DNA from: Candidatus Gastranaerophilales bacterium
GTDB lineage: Bacteria; Cyanobacteriota; Vampirovibrionia; Gastranaerophilales; Gastranaerophilaceae
Assembly: GCA_944324175.1 (NCBI GenBank)
Contig: CALUVH010000002.1
Span: 45,864 to 109,863 of the forward strand
Direction: 5' to 3'
DNA length: 64,000 nucleotides
The notes under the pieces are model-generated. The model did not search any database, had not been told where the DNA came from, and saw only the letters and a program-made list of their open reading frames with translations. This document shows positions 55,939-64,000 of this stretch, one piece after another. Each line of letters opens with the position of its first letter. Within the stretch, counting starts at the first letter, position 1. Both the position numbers and the translations under genes were made by a program.

Positions 55939-57066
55939 ATGGCAGATTACTATGAAATACTGGGAGTGTCAAAAGACGCTTCAAAAGATGAAATAAAATC
56001 AGCTTTTCGCAAAAAAGCACGTACATTACACCCCGATGTAAATAAAGCACCGGATGCAGAAGCTAAATTTAAAGAACTTGGTCAGGCATATGAAACATTA
56101 ATGGATGACAATAAGCGTGCAACATACGACAGATACGGTGAAGACGGTCTAAAAAATGCAGGATTTGACACAGGTGGACCTTTCGCCGGAGGCTTCGGAG
56201 ATTTGAATGATATATTCAATTCATTTTTTGGAGGAATGGCAGGCTTTGGATTTGGAGGAGGAAGACCTGATCCAAACGCACCAATGCGTGGAGAAGATTT
56301 AAGACTTGACATTCAGCTGGAATTCAAAGAAGCAATATTTGGGGTTAACAAAGAAATTAAATTTGACCATCTGGAAACTTGTCCTGAATGTAATGGAACA
56401 GGAGCAGAAAAGGGGTCTAAGCCTGTGACTTGTCCAACTTGTCATGGTACAGGTCAGGTGCAACAGGTAATGAGAACTCCACTTGGTTCATTCTCTCAAA
56501 TAAGTGTTTGTCCTGACTGTAACGGCACAGGACAAAAAATAAATAATCCTTGCAAAAACTGTAAAGGCTATGGAAAAGTTGAAAAAGAAAAGAAAATTAC
56601 GATAAAAATTCCTGCCGGAGTAGATAATCTTTCTAAAATAAGAGTATCCAGAGAAGGTGATGCAGGCTCAAATGGAGGACCTAACGGTGATTTATTTGTT
56701 GTAATACATGTAAAACCTTCCGAATATTTCCAACGTGACGGAGCCGATGTATACACGAAACTTGAAATAACACCTGCTCAAGCCGTCCTTGGTGATGAGA
56801 TTCTAATTGAAACTCTTGATGGAGAACAAAAAGTACAAATCCATGCAGGAATTCAAAACGGTAATACAATAAAGATAAAATCAGCAGGTGTGCCTATTTT
56901 ATCAAGACCAACCCAAAGAGGGGATCACATAATTGTTGTATCGATAAAAATCCCGACAAAATTAAGTGATGAAGAAAAGTCATTATATAAAAAGCTATAT
57001 GAACTCAGCTCAGGGAAAAAATCGCAAGAAACATTGATGGATAAAGTTAAGGGAGTTTTTCAATAA
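55939..57066 (+). CDS. dnaJ: Chaperone DnaJ (type I)
   Basis: 375 residues from the ATG at 55939 (AAAAAGGAA nearby; an ATG at 55915 adds eight residues). J domain [33 protein letters not shown] with HPD, then a Gly/Phe-rich linker, four C-x2-C-x-G-x-G zinc repeats ([32 protein letters not shown]) and the substrate-binding C-terminus. It overlaps the next gene by one base. Confidence 0.97.
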   Translation: MADYYEILGVSKDASKDEIKSAFRKKARTLHPDVNKAPDAEAKFKELGQAYETLMDDNKRATYDRYGEDGLKNAGFDTGGPFAGGFGDLNDIFNSFFGGMAGFGFGGGRPDPNAPMRGEDLRLDIQLEFKEAIFGVNKEIKFDHLETCPECNGTGAEKGSKPVTCPTCHGTGQVQQVMRTPLGSFSQISVCPDCNGTGQKINNPCKNCKGYGKVEKEKKITIKIPAGVDNLSKIRVSREGDAGSNGGPNGDLFVVIHVKPSEYFQRDGADVYTKLEITPAQAVLGDEILIETLDGEQKVQIHAGIQNGNTIKIKSAGVPILSRPTQRGDHIIVVSIKIPTKLSDEEKSLYKKLYELSSGKKSQETLMDKVKGVFQ

Positions 57067-58487
57067 TGCGTAAATTAATACTTGTACTGTTATTAATGCT
57101 TGGAACTGCAAATATAAGCCTTGCTGCCAAAATCCCTGAAAACGTAAAAAGTTTCGTTACTAACTCATTTCCTCAAACTAAATATAGATTTGACGGACTT
57201 ATAATGTTACCTGACAGTACGGTATATTTACCGCTTTTTCCTTCAAACTTTTATGATGACAATGAATTAACAATAAAATATACCATTCCGGCTAACAAAA
57301 AGCTATCCGATAAACCAGAAGCGGTTGTATTTAACAACAATTTTGTGCTTTTGAAAATGATTAAAACCAAAGATGGTAAAAATACGGTATTAAGTATAAA
57401 TCAACCTCCATATGAATTGCGTTCAGGCTTACTGCCTCAAGATTTGCTTGTACCGAAAGGATTTGTTGTACCTGAAAATCTGAAAGGTATAACAGGCAAT
57501 CTTGTAATCGGGACTTCAAACGATTTAAAGGTAGAAATCATGAAACCTAAAAACACTACGCAATCAACAGCAGGAGTGCTAGTGCCGGAATTAAAGAATA
57601 AAACATTTTACGTATCTTCACCATACTCAAAAAACATTCAAGTTTTAACACAAGGCAAAAAAACTCCTGATTACGCATTAGAACAAGAAAACACTCCAAT
57701 ATCAATTGCAGCATATAACAATGAGTTTTTACTTGTAACATCATTTGACAAAAAAACACTAGATGTAATCTCACTTGCAGATGACGCAGTAATCAGGCAA
57801 ATAGTATTTCCAACACAACCGGATGAGATTATCATTGACAATTCAAAAAAACTTGCATATGTATCAAGTGGAGAAGCTGCAAGTATTTTCATAGTTAACC
57901 TAGACACAATGACTCTATCAAAACAGATTAAACTTAATGGAATGTGTGAAAAAATGTTCCTAAGCGAAGATGGTACAAAGCTTTTATATAACGACAAAAA
58001 AACACGTGAAATATGGGCGATTGAACTTGATAACAAGTATTTATTGAAAGATATCGGGCGATTTCCAAATGTATCAAAAATCGTATATGCTGGAAATAAA
58101 GTATACATAACAAGTAGAACAAAGAATCACCTTGCAATTATTGACTACGATAGCATAAACCTCATAACAGAATTAGAAGTCTGCTCAAAACCGATTGATA
58201 TGCTGCCATACAAAGACAAAGTATTTTTGCTAAGTGCCGGGGATAACGCGATACAGATAATTGATATTGCTACAGATAAAATAGTTGATCAAATAGACTT
58301 GCAAACAGATGGATTTTCAACCAAAATACACCGTATTGATAATACTAATTCAGCAATAGTAACCGATTCAAAATCATCAATATATTCAATAATCAACTTG
58401 GATACAAATGACATTGTAGCAACAAACCCATTGGACATACCCGTCGGTAGCATAACGGTTTCAGATAAAGTAAAAAAGATTAAATAA
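57066..58487 (+). CDS. Secreted YncE-like beta-propeller protein
   Basis: 473 residues. Signal peptide [22 protein letters not shown]-terminal half is a strand-rich domain of unknown type (residues 25-175); the second half has repeated blades of the YVTN/YncE kind (VYVSSPYSKN, LDVISLADDAVIRQIVFPTQPDEIIID, FIVNLDTMTLSKQIKL, LAIIDYDSINLITELEV, IQIIDIATDKIVDQIDL). Such proteins sit in the periplasm or on the surface and bind ligands or partner proteins. It is coupled to dnaJ by a TAATG overlap. No function named. Confidence 0.75.
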   Translation: MRKLILVLLLMLGTANISLAAKIPENVKSFVTNSFPQTKYRFDGLIMLPDSTVYLPLFPSNFYDDNELTIKYTIPANKKLSDKPEAVVFNNNFVLLKMIKTKDGKNTVLSINQPPYELRSGLLPQDLLVPKGFVVPENLKGITGNLVIGTSNDLKVEIMKPKNTTQSTAGVLVPELKNKTFYVSSPYSKNIQVLTQGKKTPDYALEQENTPISIAAYNNEFLLVTSFDKKTLDVISLADDAVIRQIVFPTQPDEIIIDNSKKLAYVSSGEAASIFIVNLDTMTLSKQIKLNGMCEKMFLSEDGTKLLYNDKKTREIWAIELDNKYLLKDIGRFPNVSKIVYAGNKVYITSRTKNHLAIIDYDSINLITELEVCSKPIDMLPYKDKVFLLSAGDNAIQIIDIATDKIVDQIDLQTDGFSTKIHRIDNTNSAIVTDSKSSIYSIINLDTNDIVATNPLDIPVGSITVSDKVKKIK

Positions 58488-58488
58488 A

Positions 58489-59058
58489 ATGATTACAAGA
58501 TTTGACGAAACAACACAAAACATATTAAAAGATTTGGAAAAAACGCAACGGGAATTCTGGAACATATCGAGATTAACCGCCGAGTTTATGTATATATTGA
58601 TAAAAGAAGAAAATATCAAAAATGCCGTAGAGGTGGGTACATCAAACGGATATTCGGGTATTTGGCTCGGAAAAGCACTACAAGAGACAAACGGGCATTT
58701 GACGACTATAGAATATTGGGATAAGCGTCTTAGTATTGCGAAAGAAAATTTCAGACTCTGCGGGCTTACGGATGTGATAACCCCTCGTCAAGGAGATGCA
58801 TGTGAAATTTTAACCAACTTACCTGAGGATTTTCAAGTTGATTTTGCTTTTATTGACGCCAATAAAAGAGAATACGTAAAATATTTTGAGATACTTGATC
58901 CTCACATACGCAAAGGCGGATATATTGCATGTGATAATGTTCTTTCGCATGAAGAGAAATGTAGACCATTCATTGATGCGGTAAATGCGAATCCTAGTTA
59001 CGAAAACGTGGTACTTCCCCTACCAGCAGGTCTGTCACTTGCTAGAAAATTAAAGTAA
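58489..59058 (+). CDS. SAM-dependent O-methyltransferase-like protein
   Basis: 189 residues. NAVEVGTSNGYSGIWLGKAL is motif I for SAM, then HLTTIEYWDKRLSIAKENF and FAFIDANKREYVKYFEIL with GGYIACDNVLSH, the catechol-O-methyltransferase (family 3) layout with a metal-binding D-A-N. Starts one base after the previous gene stop. Acceptor unknown. It lies in the grpE-dnaJ unit. Confidence 0.85.
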   Translation: MITRFDETTQNILKDLEKTQREFWNISRLTAEFMYILIKEENIKNAVEVGTSNGYSGIWLGKALQETNGHLTTIEYWDKRLSIAKENFRLCGLTDVITPRQGDACEILTNLPEDFQVDFAFIDANKREYVKYFEILDPHIRKGGYIACDNVLSHEEKCRPFIDAVNANPSYENVVLPLPAGLSLARKLK

Positions 59059-59068
59059 GGATTTTCTT

Positions 59069-59872
59069 ATGAAAGAGAAAAAATACGCAATATGTTATAA
59101 CCTAGGAATAGAACATTCAGCAGAAATAAAAAATATTTTATTAGGGATTTTACAAAAAAGAGAAATCACCGTAGATGTAATGGACATAGACAAATTAAAT
59201 GGCGGGTATGACTTTGTATTCGTCATAGGTGGCGATGGTACAATACTAAAAGTTGCGCGTTTTTATGCAAAATTCCATACACCGGTTTTTGGAATCAACT
59301 TAGGTCGTCTAGGTTTTCTTTCTCAATCTTCACAAAGTGAAATTGAACAATCGGTTGAGAAAATTTTGGGTAATAATTTTTACACAGAAAATCGGATAAT
59401 GCTACAAAGCGGGAATTATAATGCTTTAAATGATATTGTAATCAAGGGAGCACTTGCAGGGAGGACATCAAGTTTTTCACTAAAAATCAACGGTCAGACA
59501 CTATGCGATTACCTTGCAGACGGTATAATAATAGCAACTCCAACAGGCTCAACCGCCTATGGGCTTTCAGCAGGCGGTCCTGTTGTATCACCACATTTGA
59601 ATGCATTTGTCATCGTTCCCATTTGCCCACATACCCTTACTGCGCGCCCACTTGTAATTCCTGATGATGAAATAATCACAATATGCGGAACTGATCCAAA
59701 TAGTAAATACCTGTTTTCAGCCGACGGACAAGAATTTTCAGAATTTGAAAAAGAAATTGAAATAAAAAAATCCGAATACACAGCAAAACTTGCACTGCTA
59801 AAAGGCGGAGAATTTTATTCAGTACTCAAAAATAAACTTCACTGGGGAATTTCACCTGCTTGTATAAAATAA
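59069..59872 (+). CDS. nadK: NAD kinase
   Basis: 267 residues. Phosphorylates NAD to NADP. FVIGGDGTILKVARFYA is the phosphate-donor motif, FGINLGRLGFLS and LNDIVIKGALAGRTSSFSL follow, and GSTAYGLSAGGPVVSP is the conserved C-terminal part. AAGGA precedes the ATG. Last gene of the grpE unit; no clear terminator follows in the 205-base gap 59873-60077, where only a small hairpin (TGGTG..CACCA, near 60015-60029) is seen. Confidence 0.97.
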   Translation: MKEKKYAICYNLGIEHSAEIKNILLGILQKREITVDVMDIDKLNGGYDFVFVIGGDGTILKVARFYAKFHTPVFGINLGRLGFLSQSSQSEIEQSVEKILGNNFYTENRIMLQSGNYNALNDIVIKGALAGRTSSFSLKINGQTLCDYLADGIIIATPTGSTAYGLSAGGPVVSPHLNAFVIVPICPHTLTARPLVIPDDEIITICGTDPNSKYLFSADGQEFSEFEKEIEIKKSEYTAKLALLKGGEFYSVLKNKLHWGISPACIK

Positions 59873-60077
59873 TTTTCATAAATTTCATCAAACACAGCCT
59901 AAAAGCATGATCTACATGTAAATCTGTCTTAATTTTTGTTCATAATTATTGATAAATTATTGTACTTTTTTTCATTTTAAAATAGTATGTTATTATATTA
60001 TTGGATTAGTACAAATGGTGAAAGCACCATACAAACCGAATTAAAATAAAAATCACAACATATAAGAGGTAAAAATA

Positions 60078-61253
60078 GTGGAAAATTTCGTATCAGATAT
60101 CTTTGCGAAAAAAGATGAAACAACAAACAATCAACCTAGAAGATCACCTATAAACCCGACTAAAATAAAAGTTGTCGGTGTCGGCGGTGGTGGCGGAAAC
60201 GCTGTCAATCGAATGATAAAGGCAGGTTTGTCAGGTGTTGAATTCTGGTTAATGAACACAGATTTACAAGTATTAGAATATGGTCAAACCAATAATAAAA
60301 TTCAGTTGGGCGCTAAGTCAACAAACGGTCTTGGTGCAGGCGGAGATCCTTCAGTAGGTGAAAGAGCTGCAGAAGAAGCACAACAAGAAATCACACAAGC
60401 ATTAGACGGTGCAGACATGGTATTTATCACTGCCGGTATGGGTGGTGGAACCGGTACCGGTGCTGCTCCTGTTGTAGCTAAGATAGCTAAAGAATTGGGT
60501 ATTTTGACAATTGGTGTCGTTACAAAACCTTTCTCTTGGGAAGGGAAGAAAAGACAAAACCAAGCAGTACAAGGTTTGGAAAAATTAAGAGAAGCAGTAG
60601 ATGCTGTAATTGTGGTACCTAATGACAAGTTATTACAAGTTGTAGACAGACAAGTTTCATTGACTGAATCATTCATAATCGTTGATGAAGTATTGTTGAG
60701 AGGTGTCCAAGGTATTTCTGATATCATAACAGTTCCTGGACTTATCAACGTTGACTTCGCTGATGTAAAAAATGTAATGCAAGCATCAGGCTCAGCATTA
60801 ATGGGTATCGGACGCGGACAAGGTGAAGGCAGAGCTGTCAAAGCTGCTGAAATAGCAATTAACTCACAATTACTTGAAACATCAATCAATGGCGCATCAG
60901 GTGTTATCGTTAACATCACAGGTGGTCCTGATATGACACTTCATGAAATTACAGATGCTGCTAACATCATCCACAATTCAGTTCTTGATGATGCAACAGT
61001 AATTATCGGTACAGCAGTTAATGAAAATATTCAAGGTGAAATTCAAGTAACAGTTATTGCAACAGGTTTTGAATTAAAAAACCAACCTGTGGAACCTGAA
61101 AAAACAGAAGTTAAACAGTTAAGTGCGTCAGACTTCTTTGCAGGTGCATTCAGCAATAATTCAGCTACATCATCACCGGCTCCGAGCATCACTCCGACAA
61201 GAACAGCTCCGAGTTTCACGAATATTGAAATTCCTGACTTTTTGAAAAAGTAA
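60078..61253 (+). CDS. ftsZ: Cell division protein FtsZ
   Basis: 391 residues from a GTG at 60078 (AGAGG about 9 bases upstream). Tubulin-like GTPase of the Z-ring. [21 protein letters not shown] opens the GTP site; [22 protein letters not shown] is the tubulin signature; [10 protein letters not shown] and the T7 region follow. The C-terminal linker (Ala/Ser/Pro/Thr-rich, 335-375) leads to the partner-binding end [11 protein letters not shown]. No other division genes are near. A terminator follows. Confidence 0.98.
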   Translation: MENFVSDIFAKKDETTNNQPRRSPINPTKIKVVGVGGGGGNAVNRMIKAGLSGVEFWLMNTDLQVLEYGQTNNKIQLGAKSTNGLGAGGDPSVGERAAEEAQQEITQALDGADMVFITAGMGGGTGTGAAPVVAKIAKELGILTIGVVTKPFSWEGKKRQNQAVQGLEKLREAVDAVIVVPNDKLLQVVDRQVSLTESFIIVDEVLLRGVQGISDIITVPGLINVDFADVKNVMQASGSALMGIGRGQGEGRAVKAAEIAINSQLLETSINGASGVIVNITGGPDMTLHEITDAANIIHNSVLDDATVIIGTAVNENIQGEIQVTVIATGFELKNQPVEPEKTEVKQLSASDFFAGAFSNNSATSSPAPSITPTRTAPSFTNIEIPDFLKK

Positions 61254-61306
61254 TAAAATAGATCTAATGATAAAAACCTAACAAAAGGTTGGAAGTATAA
61301 AAAGTG

Positions 61307-61337
61307 AGGGGAACGAGTTACTCGTTCCCTTTTTTAT
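61307..61337 (+). terminator. Intrinsic terminator of ftsZ
   Basis: Stem GGGAACGAG / CTCGTTCCC (61309-61317 with 61321-61329), loop of 3, followed by six Ts. The next 100 bases (61338-61438) show nothing. Confidence 0.85.
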
Positions 61338-61438
61338 TTTCCACAGAAGCAAGCGAGCGGAATGTAATTAAGCAAGGCAGCACTTGCACCCTTTTTTGTC
61401 TTCGGCAAAAGAGCAGAACAAAACTAAACACAAACATC

Positions 61439-61471
61439 AAAAAAGCTTCGGTGTATACCGAAGCTTTTTTG
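61439..61471. terminator. Bidirectional terminator before fba
   Basis: 14-bp perfect stem (61439-61452 with 61457-61470), loop GTAT, A-run and T-run on either side. Serves fba (minus). Confidence 0.9.
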
Positions 61472-61496
61472 TGATTTAAGAATCTTAAAACTCTTA

Positions 61497-62456
61497 TTAG
61501 TCTTGAGCATGACCAGCAGTACCAAGAACGTCACGCATTTTATGCATAACCATTTCTTTAACAGCAGTTCTACCAGGTCCCATATATTCACGAGGGTCAA
61601 ATTTTTCAGGGTGTTCAACAAAGAACTCTCTGATAGTAGAAGTCATAGCCAATCTCAAGTCAGTATCAATGTTGATTTTAGCAACACCATGCTTAGAAGC
61701 GTAGTTAAGCATATCTTCAGGAACACCTTGAGCGTTTGGTAACTTACCGCCATATTGGTTACATTTAGCAACGAATTCAGCAGGAACAGAAGATGAACCG
61801 TGAAGTACTAATGGGAAATCATAACCTACAGCTTCATTAACAGCTTTTTTAATTTCAGCCAATCTTTCGAAATCTAATTTAGCTTCACCAGAGAATTTGT
61901 AAGCACCGTGAGAAGTACCGATAGCAACAGCAAGAGAATCACAACCTGTTTCTTTTACAAATCTAGCAGCTTCTTCAGGGTCAGTGTATGTAGAATCTTT
62001 AGCGTGAACTTTAACATCATCTTCAACACCTGCCAATTTACCCAATTCAGCTTCAACTGAAACTCCGCGCGGATGAGCGTAATCAACAACTTGTTTTGTC
62101 AACTTAATATTTTCTTCTAGCGGGAATCTTGAACCGTCAATCATAACAGAAGAAAATCCGCCATCAATACACGCCTTACAAATTTCGAAATCAGCACCGT
62201 GATCCAAGTGTAAAGCGATAGGAACAGTTGTAGTAGCCAAAGCAGCTTCAACCAATTTGATTAAATATGTTTGGTTAGCATATTTTCTAGCACCTGCAGA
62301 AACTTGAAGAATAATAGGTGATTGAGTTTCTTCAGCAGCCTCAGCAATACCTTGCAAAATTTCCATGTTGTTAACGTTGTAAGCACCGATAGCATAACCG
62401 CCAGCTAATGCTTTTTTGAACATTTCGTTAGTTCCAACTAATTTTCTTTCACTCAT
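61497..62456 (-). CDS. fba: Class II fructose-bisphosphate aldolase
   Basis: 319 residues from the ATG at 62456 (AGAAGGAGAA upstream; an ATG at 62498 would add 14 residues). Splits fructose-1,6-bisphosphate in glycolysis and gluconeogenesis, zinc-dependent. ALHLDHGADFEICKACIDGGFSSVMIDGSRFPLEENIK holds the zinc His and Asp; IGTSHGAYKF and LVLHGSSSVPAEFV the other zinc His residues, and VAKINIDTDLRLAMTSTIREFF the phosphate site. Single gene; the 62457-62752 gap upstream contains a terminator of the next gene. Confidence 0.97.
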   Translation of the reverse strand: MSERKLVGTNEMFKKALAGGYAIGAYNVNNMEILQGIAEAAEETQSPIILQVSAGARKYANQTYLIKLVEAALATTTVPIALHLDHGADFEICKACIDGGFSSVMIDGSRFPLEENIKLTKQVVDYAHPRGVSVEAELGKLAGVEDDVKVHAKDSTYTDPEEAARFVKETGCDSLAVAIGTSHGAYKFSGEAKLDFERLAEIKKAVNEAVGYDFPLVLHGSSSVPAEFVAKCNQYGGKLPNAQGVPEDMLNYASKHGVAKINIDTDLRLAMTSTIREFFVEHPEKFDPREYMGPGRTAVKEMVMHKMRDVLGTAGHAQD

Positions 62457-62672
62457 TTGAGTTCTCCTTCTTAAATTGTAAATATTTACACACCTCAAGG
62501 GTATTACAAAAACAAAATTAATTCAAGTGCAAGAAAACCAACCCATAGGTAAGGATTTTTTCTTATGGGCATTTAGCACAATTAAAACATAATTAGTTTT
62601 TATTAAGATATTTGTTGGGTTAGAGATCATCATTAACAGTTAAGGCGGAAGGCTCTAATTCCAAACAATTGA

Positions 62673-62703
62673 AAACAGGTGCCCCGCAATTAGGCACCTG
62701 TTT
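62673..62703 (-). terminator. Terminator of prepilin copy 2 (repeat of the copy 1 terminator)
   Basis: An 11-bp perfect stem (AAACAGGTGCC with GGCACCTGTTT, 62673-62683 with 62693-62703). Its right arm and loop match those at 14098-14114. Confidence 0.7.
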
Positions 62704-62752
62704 ATTATAATTATTTTTATTCAGTTTAATCCTACAGTACTAAATACATGAT

Positions 62753-63859
62753 CTAGTTGCCAAAACAACGAGCACGATGCGATGGGTGTCCAACAACACG
62801 ATCATTACTTGAATGACAGAATATATCGTAAAAACTACGATCATAAGCCGTATTTCTACCAAATGGCTCATTTGCCCAATAATACCAACCAGTAGCCCAA
62901 TTAAGTTCTTTAGCTCTTTGACGATCTGGAGGAAGCGAATCTATACGATCACCTACACCTAGAGGATTATCCTCTTGTCGATAAAGATACGTACCCAAAT
63001 CTGCGAGATCTTGTCGAGACGCTAAGTGCATATCATTTCCAGCACATGCCTTCCTTGCTCCCGCCCAATAATTTGATTCACAATAGATATTTGTACTACC
63101 TCTATCATCATATATTTTGTCTTCACTATCGTCACAGGTATTTATAGGCTCTATTGGATAGATATCGCTTGCTGCGATACATTTGTCACCAAATTTCATA
63201 TCACAAGTTGAAATTGTTGCATTCTTTAAATCTATATCATCCCCTACTTTATTGGGACCCTTTTTGCCATTTACATCGATTAACATACCCATACAACCTA
63301 ACTGACCATTTTGACCTTCTTCGCTGAATGGATCTACACTGTCACAATTTGGATTATATGCCATAATCACTGTTGTACCATCAGCTATCACAAAGCCAAC
63401 TGTATTTGTGTCCCAGTCTTTTTGCCCAAGTGCACTTGCATCTGATAAAGAACTAACTTCAACATCTTCACCACCGGTCAATACCATTTTTGGAGAATAA
63501 CAATTCGACAACTTGTTATTTTCACACGTTTTGATTACTTTAACATACTTCTTAAAATAGTTCATGTAATCTTCGGTACTATTTGCTACTCCCGTCATCA
63601 CGCCATCTATATTCATTTGACGGGTTACTTCAACTAGTTTTTTATTCCATAAGTCCTTTGCTGTTGACCAAGCTTTGTTATTATGGTTCTCTATCATGCT
63701 CGGGATTGTCAGTGCGGCTACTATGCCGATTACACTCAGCGTGATTAAAACTTCTGCCAGTGTAAACGCATTTTTGCATTGACTCAGGTTTAAACGTGGA
63801 GTTCGTCCACCTTCTACTAAAGTAAACGCTCTTTTGCGTTTTGTAATGTGTTCAATCAT
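62753..63859 (-). CDS. Prepilin-like protein with duplicated FTL(A/V)E motif and lectin-like C-terminal domain (copy 2)
   Basis: 368 residues from the ATG at 63859 (AGGAGG upstream). Same plan as copy 1: AFTLVE at 11-16, AFTLAE at 31-36, then pilin helix VLITLSVIGIVAALTIPS, an almost identical middle (MNIDGVMTGVANSTEDYMNYF, VLTGGEDVEVSS, PNCDSVDPFSEEGQNGQ), and a lectin-like end (YWAGARKACAGNDMHLASRQDLAD) finishing PSHRARCFGN. The tip differs strongly from copy 1 around YYWANEPFGRNTAYDRSF. Probably an alternative pilus/pseudopilus tip binder. Upstream region repeats that of copy 1. Confidence 0.85.
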   Translation of the reverse strand: MIEHITKRKRAFTLVEGGRTPRLNLSQCKNAFTLAEVLITLSVIGIVAALTIPSMIENHNNKAWSTAKDLWNKKLVEVTRQMNIDGVMTGVANSTEDYMNYFKKYVKVIKTCENNKLSNCYSPKMVLTGGEDVEVSSLSDASALGQKDWDTNTVGFVIADGTTVIMAYNPNCDSVDPFSEEGQNGQLGCMGMLIDVNGKKGPNKVGDDIDLKNATISTCDMKFGDKCIAASDIYPIEPINTCDDSEDKIYDDRGSTNIYCESNYWAGARKACAGNDMHLASRQDLADLGTYLYRQEDNPLGVGDRIDSLPPDRQRAKELNWATGWYYWANEPFGRNTAYDRSFYDIFCHSSNDRVVGHPSHRARCFGN

Positions 63860-64000
63860 ATTTTTACCTCCTTGTTTACTTTCTTTTTTACTACTCTAAT
63901 ATGATTTTTGTATTTTTTTGCATAGCAAAGCGCACAAGTATTACTACTTGTGTTTATTCCAATATGGCGCAAATGCCCGTATATCAAGCCGCTAGAGGTT
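63860..64000 (-). repeat. Upstream region of prepilin copy 2 (repeat of 15292-15434), cut by the window end
   Basis: Nearly identical to 15292-15434, including the inverted repeat (63932-63953, one G-U pair). The window ends just before the position where copy 1 has its C12 tract. Confidence 0.85.

Noticed and set aside
60302..60919. 205-residue open frame antisense to ftsZ
   Set aside because: Lies wholly inside ftsZ on the other strand, no ribosome site, composition explained by codon bias of ftsZ.

Overview
The window looks like a piece of a low-GC, double-membraned bacterial chromosome from the non-photosynthetic sister lineage of Cyanobacteria (Vampirovibrionia / 'Melainabacteria', most likely the gut order Gastranaerophilales). 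This is inferred from: a DUF151 bifunctional-nuclease protein and an LmeA/DUF2993 lipid-binding protein, both common in the cyanobacterial line; prepilin-like proteins with two FTL(A/V)E motifs; GH57 and very large GH13 enzymes; and many lineage-specific membrane proteins with no recognisable family. Genes use the standard code with ATG, GTG and TTG starts and good Shine-Dalgarno sites. No replication origin, rRNA operon, CRISPR array, transposase or integrase was seen. Two tRNAs (Ser-GCT and Asp-GTC) are present.

Layout. 0-7 kb: tail of a GH13-like enzyme, an XRE regulator, trmFO, a large unknown membrane protein, four small genes, a DUF151 protein and thiG. 7-15.5 kb (accessory): tRNA-Ser, a structured leader before a PP-loop/PAPS-reductase-like gene, a secreted SNase + phospholipase-D-type nuclease fusion, tRNA-Asp, a small protein with a Cys-His-Asp triad, a GH57 branching enzyme, rpsT, and the first of two paralogous prepilin-like genes with a lectin-like C-terminus. 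15.5-30 kb (core): pyrH-frr-cdsA-rnc-rpe and prfA-ylxR-infB-rbfA-truB-lmeA-gerMN-hicB-like, both on the minus strand, separated by a ribbon-helix-helix protein and a regulator made of four GntR-type winged helices. 29-41 kb: DUF475 and GT2 genes, ahcY, a 1408-residue GH13 protein, ychF and secA.

41-52 kb is the most unusual region: a compact, one-strand phage head and packaging cassette (large and small terminase, portal, connector-like protein, putative scaffold, coat protein) with an amidase split by a single in-frame TGA, a lipase-like gene, a stand-alone LuxR-type HTH and a zinc-ribbon protein. It lacks a recognisable integrase, replication gene, tail or fibre. It may be a decaying prophage, a satellite or a domesticated (gene-transfer-agent-like) particle. 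52-64 kb: a radical SAM/SPASM gene overlapping a divergent TrpD-like gene, a ZIP transporter, grpE-dnaJ-beta-propeller-O-methyltransferase-nadK, ftsZ, fba, and the second prepilin paralogue, whose roughly 140 bp upstream region nearly matches that of the first copy.

The main leads are: the repeated N-terminal leader and F-x-G motif in otherwise unrelated proteins; the duplicated-motif prepilins with divergent lectin-like tips and a G12 tract upstream; the tail-less capsid cassette with a possible plus-strand small RNA; the four-fold GntR protein; the dual secreted nuclease; and the TrpD-like/radical SAM pair.
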